DNA of 64,000 nt from Hyphomicrobiales bacterium (GCA_900466605.1 UBMU01000008.1:62001-126000), one strand, 5' to 3'; positions 1 to 9,253 are shown, numbered from the stretch's first letter. Notes: generated by a model from the letters alone, not told the origin. Translations and numbers: made by a program.

Positions 1-1
1 A

Positions 2-226
2 AAACACGGCAACGCGGTCGAACGAAACCGCATGCGGCGGCGCCTGAAAGAGGCGGTGCGACTTCATGCAGGGTTTGCAATGCAGCCCGGACACGACTAT
101 GTGGTTGTCGCGCGAAGGGACGTGCTGAAAGCATCCTTCAAAGAATTAGCCGCAGAGCTCAAAACTCGCGTCGAGACCAAGCCGAAACACAAGCGGTCCG
201 GAGACGGCCGCCCCAGGAACGTATGA
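2..226 (+). CDS. rnpA: Ribonuclease P protein component, C-terminal part (cut by window edge)
   Basis: RnpA is the protein subunit of RNase P, which trims the 5' leader of tRNA precursors. The open frame runs in from the left edge, so only about the last 74 codons are present. The visible part starts within the conserved basic block ([18 protein letters not shown]), the RNR signature of the family. The tail is short, basic and probably disordered. The stop codon overlaps the yidC start (ATGA). The neighbourhood rnpA-yidC-engB is typical of alphaproteobacteria. The real start lies upstream of this window. Confidence 0.93.
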   Translation, partial: KHGNAVERNRMRRRLKEAVRLHAGFAMQPGHDYVVVARRDVLKASFKELAAELKTRVETKPKHKRSGDGRPRNV

Positions 227-2019
227 TGCAAAACAACCGCAACTACTTCATTGCGATCGCTCTCTCTGTGCTGATCGTTCTCGGGTGGCAATTCCTCTAC
301 ATGAATCCGCGCATCGAAGCGCAGCGCAAGGCCGAGCAGGCGCAGAAGGCGCAGCAGCAGAGCGAGCAGGTGCAGACGCCGGCCGCCGGTGGCGCAGGGA
401 CAGCTCAGACGAACGGTGCCGCTCCTTCCGGCCAGGCTGTCGCGACGACCTCGCTCGCAGACGCACTTGCCAAGAACCCCCGCGTTACGATCGATACGGC
501 AGCGCTTGCAGGCTCGATAAACCTTGTCGGCGCACGTCTCGACGACCTGAAGCTCAAGGGCTACCACGAGACCGTCGATGACTCGAGCCCGATCATCACC
601 CTGTTCAGCCCGTCCGAAACCAAGGATGGCTACTTTGCAGAACTCGGCTACATCGGCGACGCTGCCACCGGCTCGGTTCCAGGTCCCTCGACTCTGTGGA
701 CGGCACCCGAAGGCACAAAGCTGACCGAGAAAACGCCGGTCACACTGACCTACACGAACGAAAAGGGCATCACCTTCGCCCGAACGATCTCGGTCGATGA
801 ACACTACATGTTCACCGTCACCGACAAGATCACCAACGCTGGCCAAGGCCCCGCGGCATTGTCGTCCTATGGCCGCGTCACGCGCTACAACAAGCCCGCC
901 GTCGCCTCGACCTACGTTCTGCATGAAGGCTTCATCGGCGTGATCGGCGACAGCCTGATCGAGAGCAAGTATTCAGCCGTCGAGAAGGAAGCTGTTACAC
1001 CGGAAACAGCGACAGGCGGCTGGCTCGGCATCACCGACAAATACTGGGCGGCAACAATCATTCCGCCGCAGCAGACCGCCTATGACGCGCGCTTCACGCA
1101 CTTCACCGACGGCCAGCCGCGCTTCCAGGCCGACTACAAGCAGAACGCCGTTACGGTCGCCCCTGGCCAGTCGCTCGAGCTGAAGAACCTCGTCTTCGCC
1201 GGCGCCAAGGAAGTTCCCGTCATCGACGGCTACGAAAAGACCTATTCGATCCCGAAGTTCGACCGCCTTATCGACTGGGGCTGGTTCTACTTCCTGACGA
1301 AGCCGATGTTCAGGTTGATGGACTTCTTCTTCCGCTACTTCGGCAACTTCGGCGTCGCCATCTTGATGACCACCATCGTCGTCAAGGCGCTGTTCTTCCC
1401 GCTCGCCAGCAAGCAGTACGCTTCGATGGCGAACATGAAGCGCGTACAGCCGAAGATGGAAGAGCTGAAGGCCAAGTTCGGCGACGACCGCATGGGCCTG
1501 CAACAGGCAACGATGGCGCTTTACAAGGAAGAGAAGATCAACCCGATCGCCGGTTGCTGGCCGATCGCGCTGCAGATCCCGATCTTCTTCTCGCTCTACA
1601 AGGTGATCTACATCACCATCGAGATGCGCCACGCGCCATTCTTCGGCTGGATCCAGGACCTTTCGGCGCCCGATCCGACCTCGTTCATCAACCTGTTCGG
1701 CCTGCTGCCTTTCGCCGCCCCGACCTTCCTGCATCTCGGCGTCTGGCCGCTGATCATGGGTGTCACGATGTTCCTGCAGATGCGCATGAACCCGACGCCG
1801 CCGGATCCGACGCAGGCGATGATCTTCAACTGGATGCCGCTCGTCTTCACCTTCATGCTGGCAAGCTTCCCGGCCGGTCTCGTGATCTACTGGGCGTGGA
1901 ACAACACGCTTTCGGTCATCCAGCAGGGCGTGATCATGCGCCGCCACGGCGTCAAGGTCGAACTCTTCGACAACCTGAAGGGGCTCTTCAAGCGAAAGCC
2001 GGCCCCGACAGAGAAATGA
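223..2019 (+). CDS. yidC: Membrane protein insertase YidC
   Basis: YidC inserts and folds inner-membrane proteins, alone or with SecYEG. The 598-residue protein has the gram-negative layout: one N-terminal membrane helix (about residues 5-25), a large periplasmic domain (about 60-350) preceded by an Ala/Gln-rich linker, and then the conserved five-helix insertase core from about residue 370 onward. The conserved positive residue of the hydrophilic groove is a lysine in [12 protein letters not shown]. The C-terminus is short and basic, as expected for ribosome contact. The start overlaps the rnpA stop, which suggests translational coupling. A hairpin with a T run follows directly. Confidence 0.97.
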   Translation: MMQNNRNYFIAIALSVLIVLGWQFLYMNPRIEAQRKAEQAQKAQQQSEQVQTPAAGGAGTAQTNGAAPSGQAVATTSLADALAKNPRVTIDTAALAGSINLVGARLDDLKLKGYHETVDDSSPIITLFSPSETKDGYFAELGYIGDAATGSVPGPSTLWTAPEGTKLTEKTPVTLTYTNEKGITFARTISVDEHYMFTVTDKITNAGQGPAALSSYGRVTRYNKPAVASTYVLHEGFIGVIGDSLIESKYSAVEKEAVTPETATGGWLGITDKYWAATIIPPQQTAYDARFTHFTDGQPRFQADYKQNAVTVAPGQSLELKNLVFAGAKEVPVIDGYEKTYSIPKFDRLIDWGWFYFLTKPMFRLMDFFFRYFGNFGVAILMTTIVVKALFFPLASKQYASMANMKRVQPKMEELKAKFGDDRMGLQQATMALYKEEKINPIAGCWPIALQIPIFFSLYKVIYITIEMRHAPFFGWIQDLSAPDPTSFINLFGLLPFAAPTFLHLGVWPLIMGVTMFLQMRMNPTPPDPTQAMIFNWMPLVFTFMLASFPAGLVIYWAWNNTLSVIQQGVIMRRHGVKVELFDNLKGLFKRKPAPTEK

Positions 2020-2021
2020 CG

Positions 2022-2048
2022 AAAGCCCCGCTTCGGCGGGGCTTTTCG
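2022..2048 (+). terminator. Rho-independent terminator after yidC
   Basis: A perfect GC-rich stem (AGCCCCGC / GCGGGGCT, 2024-2043) with a TTCG loop is followed by a short T run. It begins only 4 bases after the yidC stop and separates yidC from engB. Confidence 0.85.
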
Positions 2049-2157
2049 TTTGTGCCGGTATTACTGCTGGCCGAGGCGACAACCGGACTGGCGGTTGACA
2101 AAATCGCCCGAAAGCTGAATGCCATAAGCTCACTGGATTTTGACTGGAAAAGACCGA

Positions 2158-2817
2158 ATGACCGACAACAAGAACGACAAGCCGCTGTTCGGGCGCCCCT
2201 GGATCTTTATCCGTGGTGTTCCGTCCCTGAAATTCCTGCCTCCGGAAGGACCACTGGAAGTGGCTTTTGCCGGCCGCTCGAACGTCGGCAAGTCGTCTTT
2301 GATCAATGCGCTGGTCAGTCACAAGGGGCTGGCGCGCACCTCCAATACGCCGGGGCGCACGCAGGAGCTCAACTACTTCGTGCCGGAGGGCTATTCGGGT
2401 GAAAAGGGCGACCTGCCGCCAATGGCTTTGGTCGACATGCCGGGTTACGGCTACGCGCAGGCGCCGAAAGAACATGTGGACGCCTGGACCAAGCTGGTGT
2501 TCGACTATCTGCGCGGACGTGCGACGTTGAAGCGCGTCTACGTGCTGATCGACAGCCGCCACGGCGTGAAGAAGAACGATGACGAGGTTCTCGACCTGCT
2601 CGACAAGGCGGCGGTCTCCTACCAGATCGTCCTGACCAAGACCGACAAGATCAAGCCACCGGCCGTCACCAAGCTGCTCGCGGACACCGCTGACAAGATC
2701 AAGAAGCGGCCAGCGGCGTATCCCGGCATCATTGCTACCTCGTCGGAAAAGAGTGAGGGCCTCGATGACCTGCGCGAGGCGATAGCCCAAACAGTCGGCA
2801 TCGCCAACTGGAAATAG
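2158..2817 (+). CDS. engB: Ribosome biogenesis GTPase EngB (YihA/YsxC)
   Basis: EngB is an essential small GTPase that helps assemble the large ribosomal subunit. The G1 P-loop GRSNVGKSS is near residues 39-47, the G3 motif DMPGYG follows, and the G4 motif TKTD is in the C-terminal half. The 219-residue length suits the family. I chose the ATG at 2158 because GGAAAAG lies just upstream; an in-frame TTG at 2140 would add six residues. The gene has its own space after the yidC terminator and ends in a perfect inverted repeat shared with the convergent fasciclin gene. Confidence 0.95.
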   Translation: MTDNKNDKPLFGRPWIFIRGVPSLKFLPPEGPLEVAFAGRSNVGKSSLINALVSHKGLARTSNTPGRTQELNYFVPEGYSGEKGDLPPMALVDMPGYGYAQAPKEHVDAWTKLVFDYLRGRATLKRVYVLIDSRHGVKKNDDEVLDLLDKAAVSYQIVLTKTDKIKPPAVTKLLADTADKIKKRPAAYPGIIATSSEKSEGLDDLREAIAQTVGIANWK

Positions 2818-2820
2818 AAA

Positions 2821-2850
2821 GAGGCGCCCCGGCGTGGAATAGGGCGCCTC
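2821..2850. terminator. Inverted repeat between convergent genes
   Basis: A perfect 9-bp stem (GAGGCGCCC / GGGCGCCTC) with a 12-base loop lies between the engB stop and the end of the fasciclin gene. There is no clear T run on either side, so it is a probable rather than certain bidirectional terminator. Confidence 0.55.
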
Positions 2851-2870
2851 CAGAGGCTGCCTGAACTTGT

Positions 2871-3428
2871 CTACATCTTCGGCAGCAGAACCTTGTCCAC
2901 GACGTGGATGACGCCGTTGGATTGCTTCACGTCAGCGATCGTCACGTGAGCCACATCGCCGTTTTCATCGGTAAGCGTGATCTTGCCCATACTTTCCTTG
3001 GCCTTCAGCACGCAGCCGCCGACCGTCTTGATGTCGTGTTCGCCGCCATCGGCCTTGATCATCTTGGCGACCGTCTTGGCCATCGCATCAGCGGCGACGA
3101 CGTGGCAGGTCAGGATCTTCGTGAGCTTGGCCTTGTTTTCCGGCTTCAACAGCGTGTCGACGGTGCCGGCAGGCAGTGCCGCGAATGCCTCGTTTGTCGG
3201 TGCGAAGACGGTGAAGGGACCCTTGCCCTCGAGCGTCGAGACCAGACCGGCTTCCTTGACGGCGGCAACAAGCGTGGTGTGATCCTTGGAATTCACGGCA
3301 TTCTCAACGATGTTCTTTGTCGGATACATGGCAGCGCCGCCGACCATCGGGTTCTTGGCCTGCGCAGCGAAAGCAAATGCGGAAACGGCAGCAGCAATTG
3401 CCGCCGTGCGCAGTGCGAACTTCATCAT
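2871..3428 (-). CDS. Secreted fasciclin (FAS1) domain protein
   Basis: This 185-residue exported protein contains a single FAS1 domain, a fold associated with adhesion and extracellular interactions. Residues 1-24 form a classical signal peptide ending in AQA. The FAS1 H1 region is visible at FTVFAPTNEAFAALP and the H2 region at GVIHVVDKVLLP near the C-terminus. Two ATG codons are adjacent at the start; either would work with the upstream GGAGA. It lies downstream of an ECF sigma factor and an RskA-type anti-sigma factor on the same strand. That association recurs in proteobacteria and makes it a likely target of the sigma factor. Its exact role is unknown. Confidence 0.9.
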   Translation of the reverse strand: MMKFALRTAAIAAAVSAFAFAAQAKNPMVGGAAMYPTKNIVENAVNSKDHTTLVAAVKEAGLVSTLEGKGPFTVFAPTNEAFAALPAGTVDTLLKPENKAKLTKILTCHVVAADAMAKTVAKMIKADGGEHDIKTVGGCVLKAKESMGKITLTDENGDVAHVTIADVKQSNGVIHVVDKVLLPKM

Positions 3429-3496
3429 GATGGTTCTCCTCTAGCGTCCGCGCACAAGGCCGGCCGGATGCCGGCATTCCCTTGCGGACATCAGCA

Positions 3497-3525
3497 TCTA
3501 CGGACGGTTCGCAGGAAGAGTTTCA
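3497..3525 (-). promoter_or_regulatory. Candidate ECF-type promoter of the fasciclin gene
   Basis: On the minus strand, TGAAAC (3520-3525) and CGTAGA (3497-3502) are separated by 17 bases and lie about 70 bases upstream of the fasciclin start. The -35 resembles the AAC-containing elements used by many ECF sigma factors, and a CGT-type -10 is also common. A similarly spaced pair precedes the sigma gene. This is pattern inference only. Confidence 0.3.
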
Positions 3526-3551
3526 GCGAGATCGCGAGGTTTTCAAGAACG

Positions 3552-4271
3552 TCAACGGCGGTGTGCCGTACCGCTTGCCACGATCGGGCCAGTTGCCTGG
3601 CCTGTCGGTGAGCCGCCGAACGGTTCAAGGCTCACAGCAAAGGTCGTGCCCTCGCCTATGCTGCCGCGCATATCAGCCGGGATAACCAACTCGCCCGTCT
3701 GATCGGGAGGGAACACGCCAAGCGATTTTGGCGCACCACTCGCTGGAACGAGCCAGAGCTCAAGTGACTTCTCTTCGGGTTTGCCGGTGGCCACGGGCAC
3801 GATTCTCAGCTTACCGCTCTGCCGCTCATAGGACGCCAGCAGGTTGACCTGGCTATTGGAAGCGCTCAGTTCAGCAACGAATGGTGCCGACGTTTGAGGC
3901 GGCGCCACGGCAACGGTGGCAATCGTCAGCGAGCCGACCGTTATCAACAGAGAGACGAGCGCCAAGCAGCGCCAGAAGATAACGGACCCCCACAGGCCGC
4001 GCGACGGCGCCGAGGTGGCATCCGGCGTGCCGAACAATCGTGCTTCGATCTGTTTGAATGTTTCCTGGCTGGGGCTGACGACATCATAATCGTCGTTGAA
4101 AGCGGAAAGGTTGGTTTCCCACCGACTCACGATAGCTGCGAACTGCCTGTCGCGGCGCATCCGCTCTTCCACCACCCGCCGATCCTTGAAGGAAAGAACA
4201 CCAAGAACATACTCACCGGCGAGTACCTCGTCGCGGGAGCGGCCCCCCTTGCTCTGATCCGGCGATGTCAT
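3552..4271 (-). CDS. RskA-type anti-sigma factor
   Basis: This membrane anti-sigma factor probably holds the adjacent ECF sigma factor inactive. Its 239 residues comprise a cytoplasmic N-terminal anti-sigma segment (about 12-80, containing LAGEYVLGVL), one membrane helix (about 98-122), and a periplasmic RskA-like domain with the characteristic pattern ending in VSLEPFGGSPTGQATGPIV. The ATG at 4271 overlaps the sigma stop in an ATGA, a strong sign of translational coupling. Two in-frame upstream starts would lie inside the sigma gene and are unlikely. The periplasmic part may respond to an envelope or redox signal, but nothing in the sequence shows which. Confidence 0.88.
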   Translation of the reverse strand: MTSPDQSKGGRSRDEVLAGEYVLGVLSFKDRRVVEERMRRDRQFAAIVSRWETNLSAFNDDYDVVSPSQETFKQIEARLFGTPDATSAPSRGLWGSVIFWRCLALVSLLITVGSLTIATVAVAPPQTSAPFVAELSASNSQVNLLASYERQSGKLRIVPVATGKPEEKSLELWLVPASGAPKSLGVFPPDQTGELVIPADMRGSIGEGTTFAVSLEPFGGSPTGQATGPIVASGTAHRR

Positions 4272-4807
4272 CGTTCCATGCACTCTCTCAGTTTCAAGAG
4301 GCTGCGACGCAGCCATGTGCGCATCGTGTTCAAGGGGACGCCAAACTGATCGGCCAGTTCCTGATAGCTCTGCCCTTCGACATAGGCTTTCTTCACCGCC
4401 ATTGCGCGATCAGCTTCCAACTCTTCCATGCAGGTGTCAATGCGCCTTCCCTCATCCTTGATCACAGTCTGTATCTCAGGGGAAGGATCGTCGTCCGCGA
4501 GGTCATATGCACTGTCCAGTTCGTCAGCGATCGGCTTGCGCGCGCGCATGATGTCGATCGCCTGGTTACGCGCAATCGCCGCAAGCCACGAGGACGGCGC
4601 CCCGGAGCCGACAGCAAAGACGCCGGCGCGCTGCCAGATCTTGATGTAGATCTCCTGAAGCGCCTCCTCGGCTTCAGTTCTGTCCTTCAAGATACGCAGG
4701 CCAATGGAAAAGAGTTTCGGGCTGGTCTCGCGATAGAGCATCGCAAAGGCCTTGCGATCGCCGATCGCAACCTGGCTGATCAGATGCGCGATTTCGTCGC
4801 TTGTCAT
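4268..4807 (-). CDS. ECF RNA polymerase sigma factor (SigK-like)
   Basis: This extracytoplasmic-function sigma factor has region 2 at about residues 20-85 (LYRETSPKLFSIGLRIL, then EAEEALQEIYIKIWQ, which contacts the -10 region) and region 4 at about 120-170 (a helix-turn-helix, YQELADQFGVPLNTMRTWLRRSL). I chose the ATG at 4807, giving 179 residues, because GAGGCG lies seven bases upstream; an in-frame ATG at 4846 is less well served. It is followed without a gap by the RskA-type regulator and then by the fasciclin gene, a standard sigma/anti-sigma/target layout. Confidence 0.92.
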   Translation of the reverse strand: MTSDEIAHLISQVAIGDRKAFAMLYRETSPKLFSIGLRILKDRTEAEEALQEIYIKIWQRAGVFAVGSGAPSSWLAAIARNQAIDIMRARKPIADELDSAYDLADDDPSPEIQTVIKDEGRRIDTCMEELEADRAMAVKKAYVEGQSYQELADQFGVPLNTMRTWLRRSLLKLRECMER

Positions 4808-4855
4808 GCCACGCCTCTTGCCAATATCCCGGCTCCCTGGGCTCACTTGCCAGCA

Positions 4856-4884
4856 GATACGGTAAACTTATGGTCTCTGGATTA
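4856..4884 (-). promoter_or_regulatory. Candidate autoregulatory promoter of the ECF sigma gene
   Basis: The minus strand carries TAATCC (4879-4884) and CGTATC (4856-4861) with a 17-base spacer, about 50 bases upstream of the sigma start. Spacing and the CGTA core match the candidate pair before the fasciclin gene, while the -35 halves agree only partly. The assignment is tentative. Confidence 0.25.
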
Positions 4885-4940
4885 TTCCATCTGTCAAAAA
4901 CTTGAGATAAAAGGCCGCGATCAATTCCGCGGGGTATCCC

Positions 4941-5828
4941 ATGAACCAGTCCGAAAGCGAAACCCAGGCACGCCTCCTTGCGCAGGCTCTGCCCTTCATG
5001 CAGCGCTACGAAAACAAGACGATCGTCGTGAAATACGGTGGCCATGCCATGGGCAACCCCGAGCTCGGCAAGGCGTTCGCCAGTGACATTGCGCTCTTGA
5101 AACAGTCAGGCGTCAATCCGATCGTCGTACATGGCGGCGGCCCGCAGATCGGCGCCATGCTGACGAAGATGGGCATCGAATCGAAATTCGAGGGCGGTCT
5201 TCGTGTCACCGACGCCAAGACGGTCGAAATCGTCGAGATGGTTCTAGCCGGCTCGATCAACAAGGAGATCGTCGCGCTCATCAACCAGACGGGCGAATGG
5301 GCGATCGGCCTTTGCGGCAAGGACGGCAACATGGTCTTTGCCGAAAAGGCCCAGAAGAAAGTCAAGGATCCGGATTCGAACATCGAGCGCGTACTCGACC
5401 TCGGTTTCGTGGGTGAAGTGGTCGAAGTCGACCGCACGCTGCTCGACCTGCTCGCCCGCTCCGAGATGATTCCTGTCATCGCACCGGTCGCTCCCGGCCG
5501 CGACGGCGCAACCTACAACATTAACGCCGACACCTTTGCTGGTGCGATCGCCGGTGCGCTGAACGCCACCCGCCTGCTTTTCCTGACGGACGTTCCCGGC
5601 GTTCTCGACAAGCAGGGCAACCTCATCAAGGAATTGTCCGTTGCGCAGGCGCACGCGCTGATCGCCGACGGAACGATTTCCGGCGGCATGATCCCGAAGG
5701 TCGAGACCTGCATCGATGCAATCAAGGCAGGCGTCCAGGGCGTCGTCATCCTGAACGGCAAGACCGCGCATTCGGTCCTGCTGGAAATCTTCACAGAGCA
5801 CGGCGCGGGAACACTGATCGTTCCCTAA
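4941..5828 (+). CDS. argB: Acetylglutamate kinase
   Basis: ArgB phosphorylates N-acetyl-L-glutamate, the second step of arginine synthesis, in the cytoplasm. The 295-residue protein shows the amino-acid-kinase fold: KYGGHAMG near the N-terminus (phosphate binding), [10 protein letters not shown] (substrate loop), and [11 protein letters not shown] with GGMIPKV in the C-terminal ATP-binding half. The N-terminal extension of about 25 residues before the kinase core is the helix found in arginine-inhibited, hexameric ArgB enzymes, so feedback control by arginine is likely. It diverges from the ECF sigma gene. Confidence 0.97.
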   Translation: MNQSESETQARLLAQALPFMQRYENKTIVVKYGGHAMGNPELGKAFASDIALLKQSGVNPIVVHGGGPQIGAMLTKMGIESKFEGGLRVTDAKTVEIVEMVLAGSINKEIVALINQTGEWAIGLCGKDGNMVFAEKAQKKVKDPDSNIERVLDLGFVGEVVEVDRTLLDLLARSEMIPVIAPVAPGRDGATYNINADTFAGAIAGALNATRLLFLTDVPGVLDKQGNLIKELSVAQAHALIADGTISGGMIPKVETCIDAIKAGVQGVVILNGKTAHSVLLEIFTEHGAGTLIVP

Positions 5829-5844
5829 GCCTTGCCTTTATGCT

Positions 5845-6618
5845 TTAGCCCGCGGCGGCATAGACCGCCGCAGCTGCTTCCTTCAGCTTTTCCATCATGA
5901 TCCGATAGGGTCCCGGGCCGTAGCTGACACGGCTGACACCTAGGCTTGCAAGCGTCCTCACGTCAGGTGCGCCCGGCCTCATCATGATGTTAACCGGCAG
6001 TGGCGACGCGTCGCAGATTTTCTGAATCAGCGCTGGCTCAATCAGCCAAGGCACGAAGAAGCCGTTGGCGCCGGAGGCAGCATAAGCCTTGCCTCGCTCA
6101 ATTGCCTCCTCGACCAGGCCTGCATGTTTGGACAGGTCGCCCTCGCGCAGGAACAGATCGGTGCGCGCGTTGATAAAGAAGGCAATGCCGCGGCGATCCG
6201 CCATCTCGCGAATGGCGCGGATGCGGGCGGCCTGCTTCTCAACCGGGTGCAAGCCTTCGCCGCCGACGACCTGATCTTCGAAATTGATGCCGATAGCGCC
6301 GGCGTCGATCAGCTTTTCGACGTTGGCGGCTGCTCCGGCCGGCTCGGTTGAATACGCCCCTTCAAAATCGACGGAAAGCGGCAGGTCGTTGACTGCCGTG
6401 ATCTGGCGGGTCGTGGCGACCAACGCCTCCAGCGGAATCTTCTCACCATCCCCATAACCTTGCGCCGCGGCAACCGACCAGCTTCCGGTCGCCACGGCCT
6501 TGGCGCCGGCCTCGGTCACGGCCTTCGCCGTTCCCGCGTCCCATATGTTGTAAAGGACGACAGGATTGCCCTTTTCATGCAGAGCGCCGAACGCCTTTGC
6601 CTTCCCAGCCTGATTCAT
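5845..6618 (-). CDS. Isocitrate lyase/PEP mutase family enzyme
   Basis: This 257-residue alpha/beta-barrel protein belongs to the PEP mutase / 2-methylisocitrate lyase superfamily. The N-terminal LYNIWDAGTAKAV, the metal-binding region SVDFEGAYS and the second acidic motif INFEDQVVGGEGLHP are all visible. The lyase KKCGH signature is absent, so classical isocitrate or methylisocitrate lyase activity is unlikely. C-C or C-P lyase or oxaloacetate hydrolase activity on a small oxoacid is more plausible, but the substrate cannot be read from sequence. Its ATG overlaps the ada stop (ATGA), so it is probably co-translated with the alkylation-repair regulator. Confidence 0.85.
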   Translation of the reverse strand: MNQAGKAKAFGALHEKGNPVVLYNIWDAGTAKAVTEAGAKAVATGSWSVAAAQGYGDGEKIPLEALVATTRQITAVNDLPLSVDFEGAYSTEPAGAAANVEKLIDAGAIGINFEDQVVGGEGLHPVEKQAARIRAIREMADRRGIAFFINARTDLFLREGDLSKHAGLVEEAIERGKAYAASGANGFFVPWLIEPALIQKICDASPLPVNIMMRPGAPDVRTLASLGVSRVSYGPGPYRIMMEKLKEAAAAVYAAAG

Positions 6619-7709
6619 TGAATTCCCTCCACAGACAATCTCTTGGATTTCATCTCATTTTCATGTTGCAAAAGCCATTGCTTGCGCCAGAGGCCGCCGC
6701 CGTAGCCTGTCAGCGACCCGTCGGCGCCGATCAGCCGGTGGCAAGGGATGACAATCGCCATCTGGTTCGCCCCGTTGGCGCGGCCAACGGCGCGCACCAT
6801 CTGCGGGTTTTCCATACTACGCGCAATGTCGCCGTAAGCGTGCGTCTGGCCAAGGGGTATCTCCATCAGCTTCGACCACACCTGGCGCTCGAAAGTCGTA
6901 CCGAAGCCCAGCGCCAGCGGCGTCCGGAAGGCCGCGGATCTGCCATCGAAGTAATCCTTCAGTTCGGCATCGATCTGGTCGATGGCCGGCGTACGGCCGG
7001 CCGCGACTGAGGAGCGTGTCTTGCGCTGCAGCTTCTCCAGCTCAGCAGGCAGCGCCTTGCGATCGTGGAATTCGAGAAGGTGCAGATGCGTGTGATCGGC
7101 CACAGCAACCATGGGGCCGAGCGGCGTTTCAAACCAGTCCGCAAACAGGAGTTCGCGTTTCTTAGACAGAGTGGGCGCTTTGCCTATCAGCCGCTGAAAT
7201 GCAGCGCGGAAACCGCTGCCCGATTCATAGCCTGCCTCGATCTGTGCGTCGATGACGCGGGCGCCATTGGCTAGTTGTTTTGCCGCCTCCCCAAGACGGC
7301 GATAGCGGGCGATATCGAGGAAGGTCATCCCGAGGGACCTCTTGAAGGCCCTTCGCACCGTCGAGGGATCGTAGCCGCGGCCGATCAGATCCTCTTCCGT
7401 CCAGCGCGCTGTCGGATTGCGGTCGAGCGCATTGAGGAGGTCGTCAACGAGCGGCTCGCGGCCCGCCTCCTCCAGTGGCCGGCACCGTTGGCACGGCCGA
7501 AAGCCGGATTGCATGCAGGTGGCGATAGAATCGTAAAAGAGCGTGTTTTCCCGCTTTGGCTTGCGAGCCGGGCAAGTCAAGCGACAGAAAATGCCGGTCG
7601 TTTTGACGCAGACATAGGCAAGCCCCTCATAGGCCGGGCTACGGGCAATCAGCGCATCGTAGAGCGCGTCGTCATTGGGCAGATCGAAGAGCATGAGACG
7701 TTCTAACAT
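6615..7709 (-). CDS. ada: Ada: bifunctional alkylation-response regulator and O6-methylguanine-DNA methyltransferase
   Basis: Ada removes methyl groups from DNA phosphotriesters and from O6-methylguanine, and then activates repair genes. The 364-residue protein has the full enterobacterial layout. The N-terminal zinc domain carries four cysteines (C42, C46, C73, C76); the first sits in GIFCRLTCPARKPKREN and would be the methyl acceptor. An AraC-type DNA-binding domain spans about 95-185. The C-terminal methyltransferase domain has the active-site IPCHR with C323. The start at 7709 is the first ATG; an in-frame ATG at 7694 is possible. It is divergent from the HAD gene and coupled to a PEP-mutase-like gene. 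Confidence 0.94.
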   Translation of the reverse strand: MLERLMLFDLPNDDALYDALIARSPAYEGLAYVCVKTTGIFCRLTCPARKPKRENTLFYDSIATCMQSGFRPCQRCRPLEEAGREPLVDDLLNALDRNPTARWTEEDLIGRGYDPSTVRRAFKRSLGMTFLDIARYRRLGEAAKQLANGARVIDAQIEAGYESGSGFRAAFQRLIGKAPTLSKKRELLFADWFETPLGPMVAVADHTHLHLLEFHDRKALPAELEKLQRKTRSSVAAGRTPAIDQIDAELKDYFDGRSAAFRTPLALGFGTTFERQVWSKLMEIPLGQTHAYGDIARSMENPQMVRAVGRANGANQMAIVIPCHRLIGADGSLTGYGGGLWRKQWLLQHENEMKSKRLSVEGIQ

Positions 7710-7795
7710 CCCTTGTGTGGGTCGTGCGCCGCAAATCGGGCGGCTATTTTTTCTTGCCGATTTCCTTGCTTGGCAAGCCGTGCCATAACGCCCCC

Positions 7796-8503
7796 ATGAC
7801 CAAGATAGATCGCACGCCGACCAAGGCAGACTTCTCGCACGTGACCGAGTGGGTTTTCGACCTCGACAACACGCTCTACCCGCATCATGTCAACCTGTTC
7901 GCGCAGATCGACAAGAATATGACGGCCTATGTCTCGACTTTGCTGCAAATGGAGCGGGACGAGGCGCGCAAGCTGCAGAAGCAATACTATCTCGATCATG
8001 GCACGACGCTGCAGGGCCTGATGATCCATCATGGCATCGATCCCAATGACTTTCTCGAGAAGGCCCATGCGATCGACTACTCGAGCCTGACGGCGCAGCC
8101 CGAACTCGGTGCGGCCATCAAGGCGCTGCCGGGACGCAAGTTCATCTTCACCAATGGCAGCGTGAGACACGCCGAGATGGCGGCCGGCGCGCTCGGTATC
8201 CTCGAGCATTTCGACGACATCTTCGACATCGTGGCGGCAGACTTCGTGCCGAAGCCTGCGCAGGTGACCTACGACAAGTTCACAGCTTTGAAGCGGATCG
8301 AGACCGACAAGGCAGCGATGTTCGAAGACCTGCCCCGCAATCTCAAGGTTCCGAAGACGCTTGGCATGCAGACCGTCCTGCTGGTGCCCAACAACCTCGA
8401 GGAGGCGGTCGTCGAATGGTGGGAAAAGACCAGTGGTGACGAGGATCACATCGACTTCGTGACAGACGATCTCACTGATTTTCTTGCGAAGATTACCGGC
8501 TAG
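7796..8503 (+). CDS. HAD-superfamily pyrimidine 5'-nucleotidase
   Basis: A cytoplasmic HAD phosphatase of 235 residues. Motif I is FDLDNTLYP (D21 and D23), motif II is FTNGSVRH, motif III has the lysine of KPAQVTYDK, and motif IV is FEDLPRNL. The sequence pattern matches the SDT1/TIGR01993 type, which dephosphorylates pyrimidine nucleoside monophosphates. I chose the ATG at 7796 because the region upstream, which could be read from a GTG at 7715, does not resemble the family. The gene is transcribed divergently from ada across an 86-base gap. Substrate specificity is inferred from family only. Confidence 0.88.
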   Translation: MTKIDRTPTKADFSHVTEWVFDLDNTLYPHHVNLFAQIDKNMTAYVSTLLQMERDEARKLQKQYYLDHGTTLQGLMIHHGIDPNDFLEKAHAIDYSSLTAQPELGAAIKALPGRKFIFTNGSVRHAEMAAGALGILEHFDDIFDIVAADFVPKPAQVTYDKFTALKRIETDKAAMFEDLPRNLKVPKTLGMQTVLLVPNNLEEAVVEWWEKTSGDEDHIDFVTDDLTDFLAKITG

Positions 8504-8599
8504 ATTACGAAATTTTCATCCAGCTTACCGATCTTTAATTGGGCAATTTGCCGCACCGACCCTACCCTTTCATCTGCAATCCGATTGAAAGGAAGCGAA

Positions 8600-9238
8600 A
8601 TGTCTCGGAAAAAGCTGATACTGGCCGCACTCTCCTCCGTGCTGATCGTCGGTGCCGCCGCCGGCACCAGTTTTGCTGCGCCTCACGACAAGAAGCATCA
8701 TCCGCCTCGCCCCCAACACGGCATGGGCATGATGATGGGACCGCGCGCGGGCGCGATCCGCGAAGTCATCTTCGTGCGCATGCTGAAGCAGTTCGATACG
8801 AATAAGGACGGGCAGATTTCCAAGCAGGAAGCCAAGAACGGGATGGAGGCAATCTTTGTCGCGATCGACACCGACAAGGACGGCTCGCTGATGCCGGGCG
8901 AAATCCGCAAGTACCGCGAAGCCCAGATGGCCAAGATAAAGGCTCCCGCAGATGATGCGGCGGATGAGGATGCTACGCCAATGGCGCCGCCGGCCGATGC
9001 CGACAGCGGCCAACCGGCGCCACCACAACCCGGCCCAGACGGTCGGCCGGATCGCCACGGCATGCACGGCGGAATGATGCGGGGCATGATGATGATGCAG
9101 CGCTTCGATACCGACGAGAACGGCCAGATTTCCAAGCAGGAAGCCGAAGCCGCCTTCGACAAGTTTTTCACTTGGATGGACCGCAACAAGGACGGCGTTA
9201 TCTCGCTGGACGATATGCCGGATCGACCATTCCCGTAA
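8600..9238 (+). CDS. Exported EF-hand calcium-binding protein
   Basis: A 212-residue protein with a signal peptide (residues 1 to about 26, ending TSFA-A) and two pairs of EF-hand loops: about 66-77 (DTNKDGQISKQE), 90-101 (DTDKDGSLMPGE), 170-181 (DTDENGQISKQE) and 194-205 (DRNKDGVISLDD). All four keep Asp at loop positions 1, 3 or 5 and an acidic residue at position 12, so calcium binding is likely. The linkers are rich in Met, His and Pro. It is probably periplasmic. The ATG at 8600 has AGGAAG directly upstream. A strong terminator follows. The function is unknown beyond calcium binding. Confidence 0.88.
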   Translation: MSRKKLILAALSSVLIVGAAAGTSFAAPHDKKHHPPRPQHGMGMMMGPRAGAIREVIFVRMLKQFDTNKDGQISKQEAKNGMEAIFVAIDTDKDGSLMPGEIRKYREAQMAKIKAPADDAADEDATPMAPPADADSGQPAPPQPGPDGRPDRHGMHGGMMRGMMMMQRFDTDENGQISKQEAEAAFDKFFTWMDRNKDGVISLDDMPDRPFP

Positions 9239-9253
9239 GCTTTTACTGAGAAC

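Noticed and set aside
973..2790. 605-codon open frame antisense to yidC and engB
   Set aside because: It spans the yidC terminator and two well-supported genes, and its composition is that of antisense GC-rich coding DNA.
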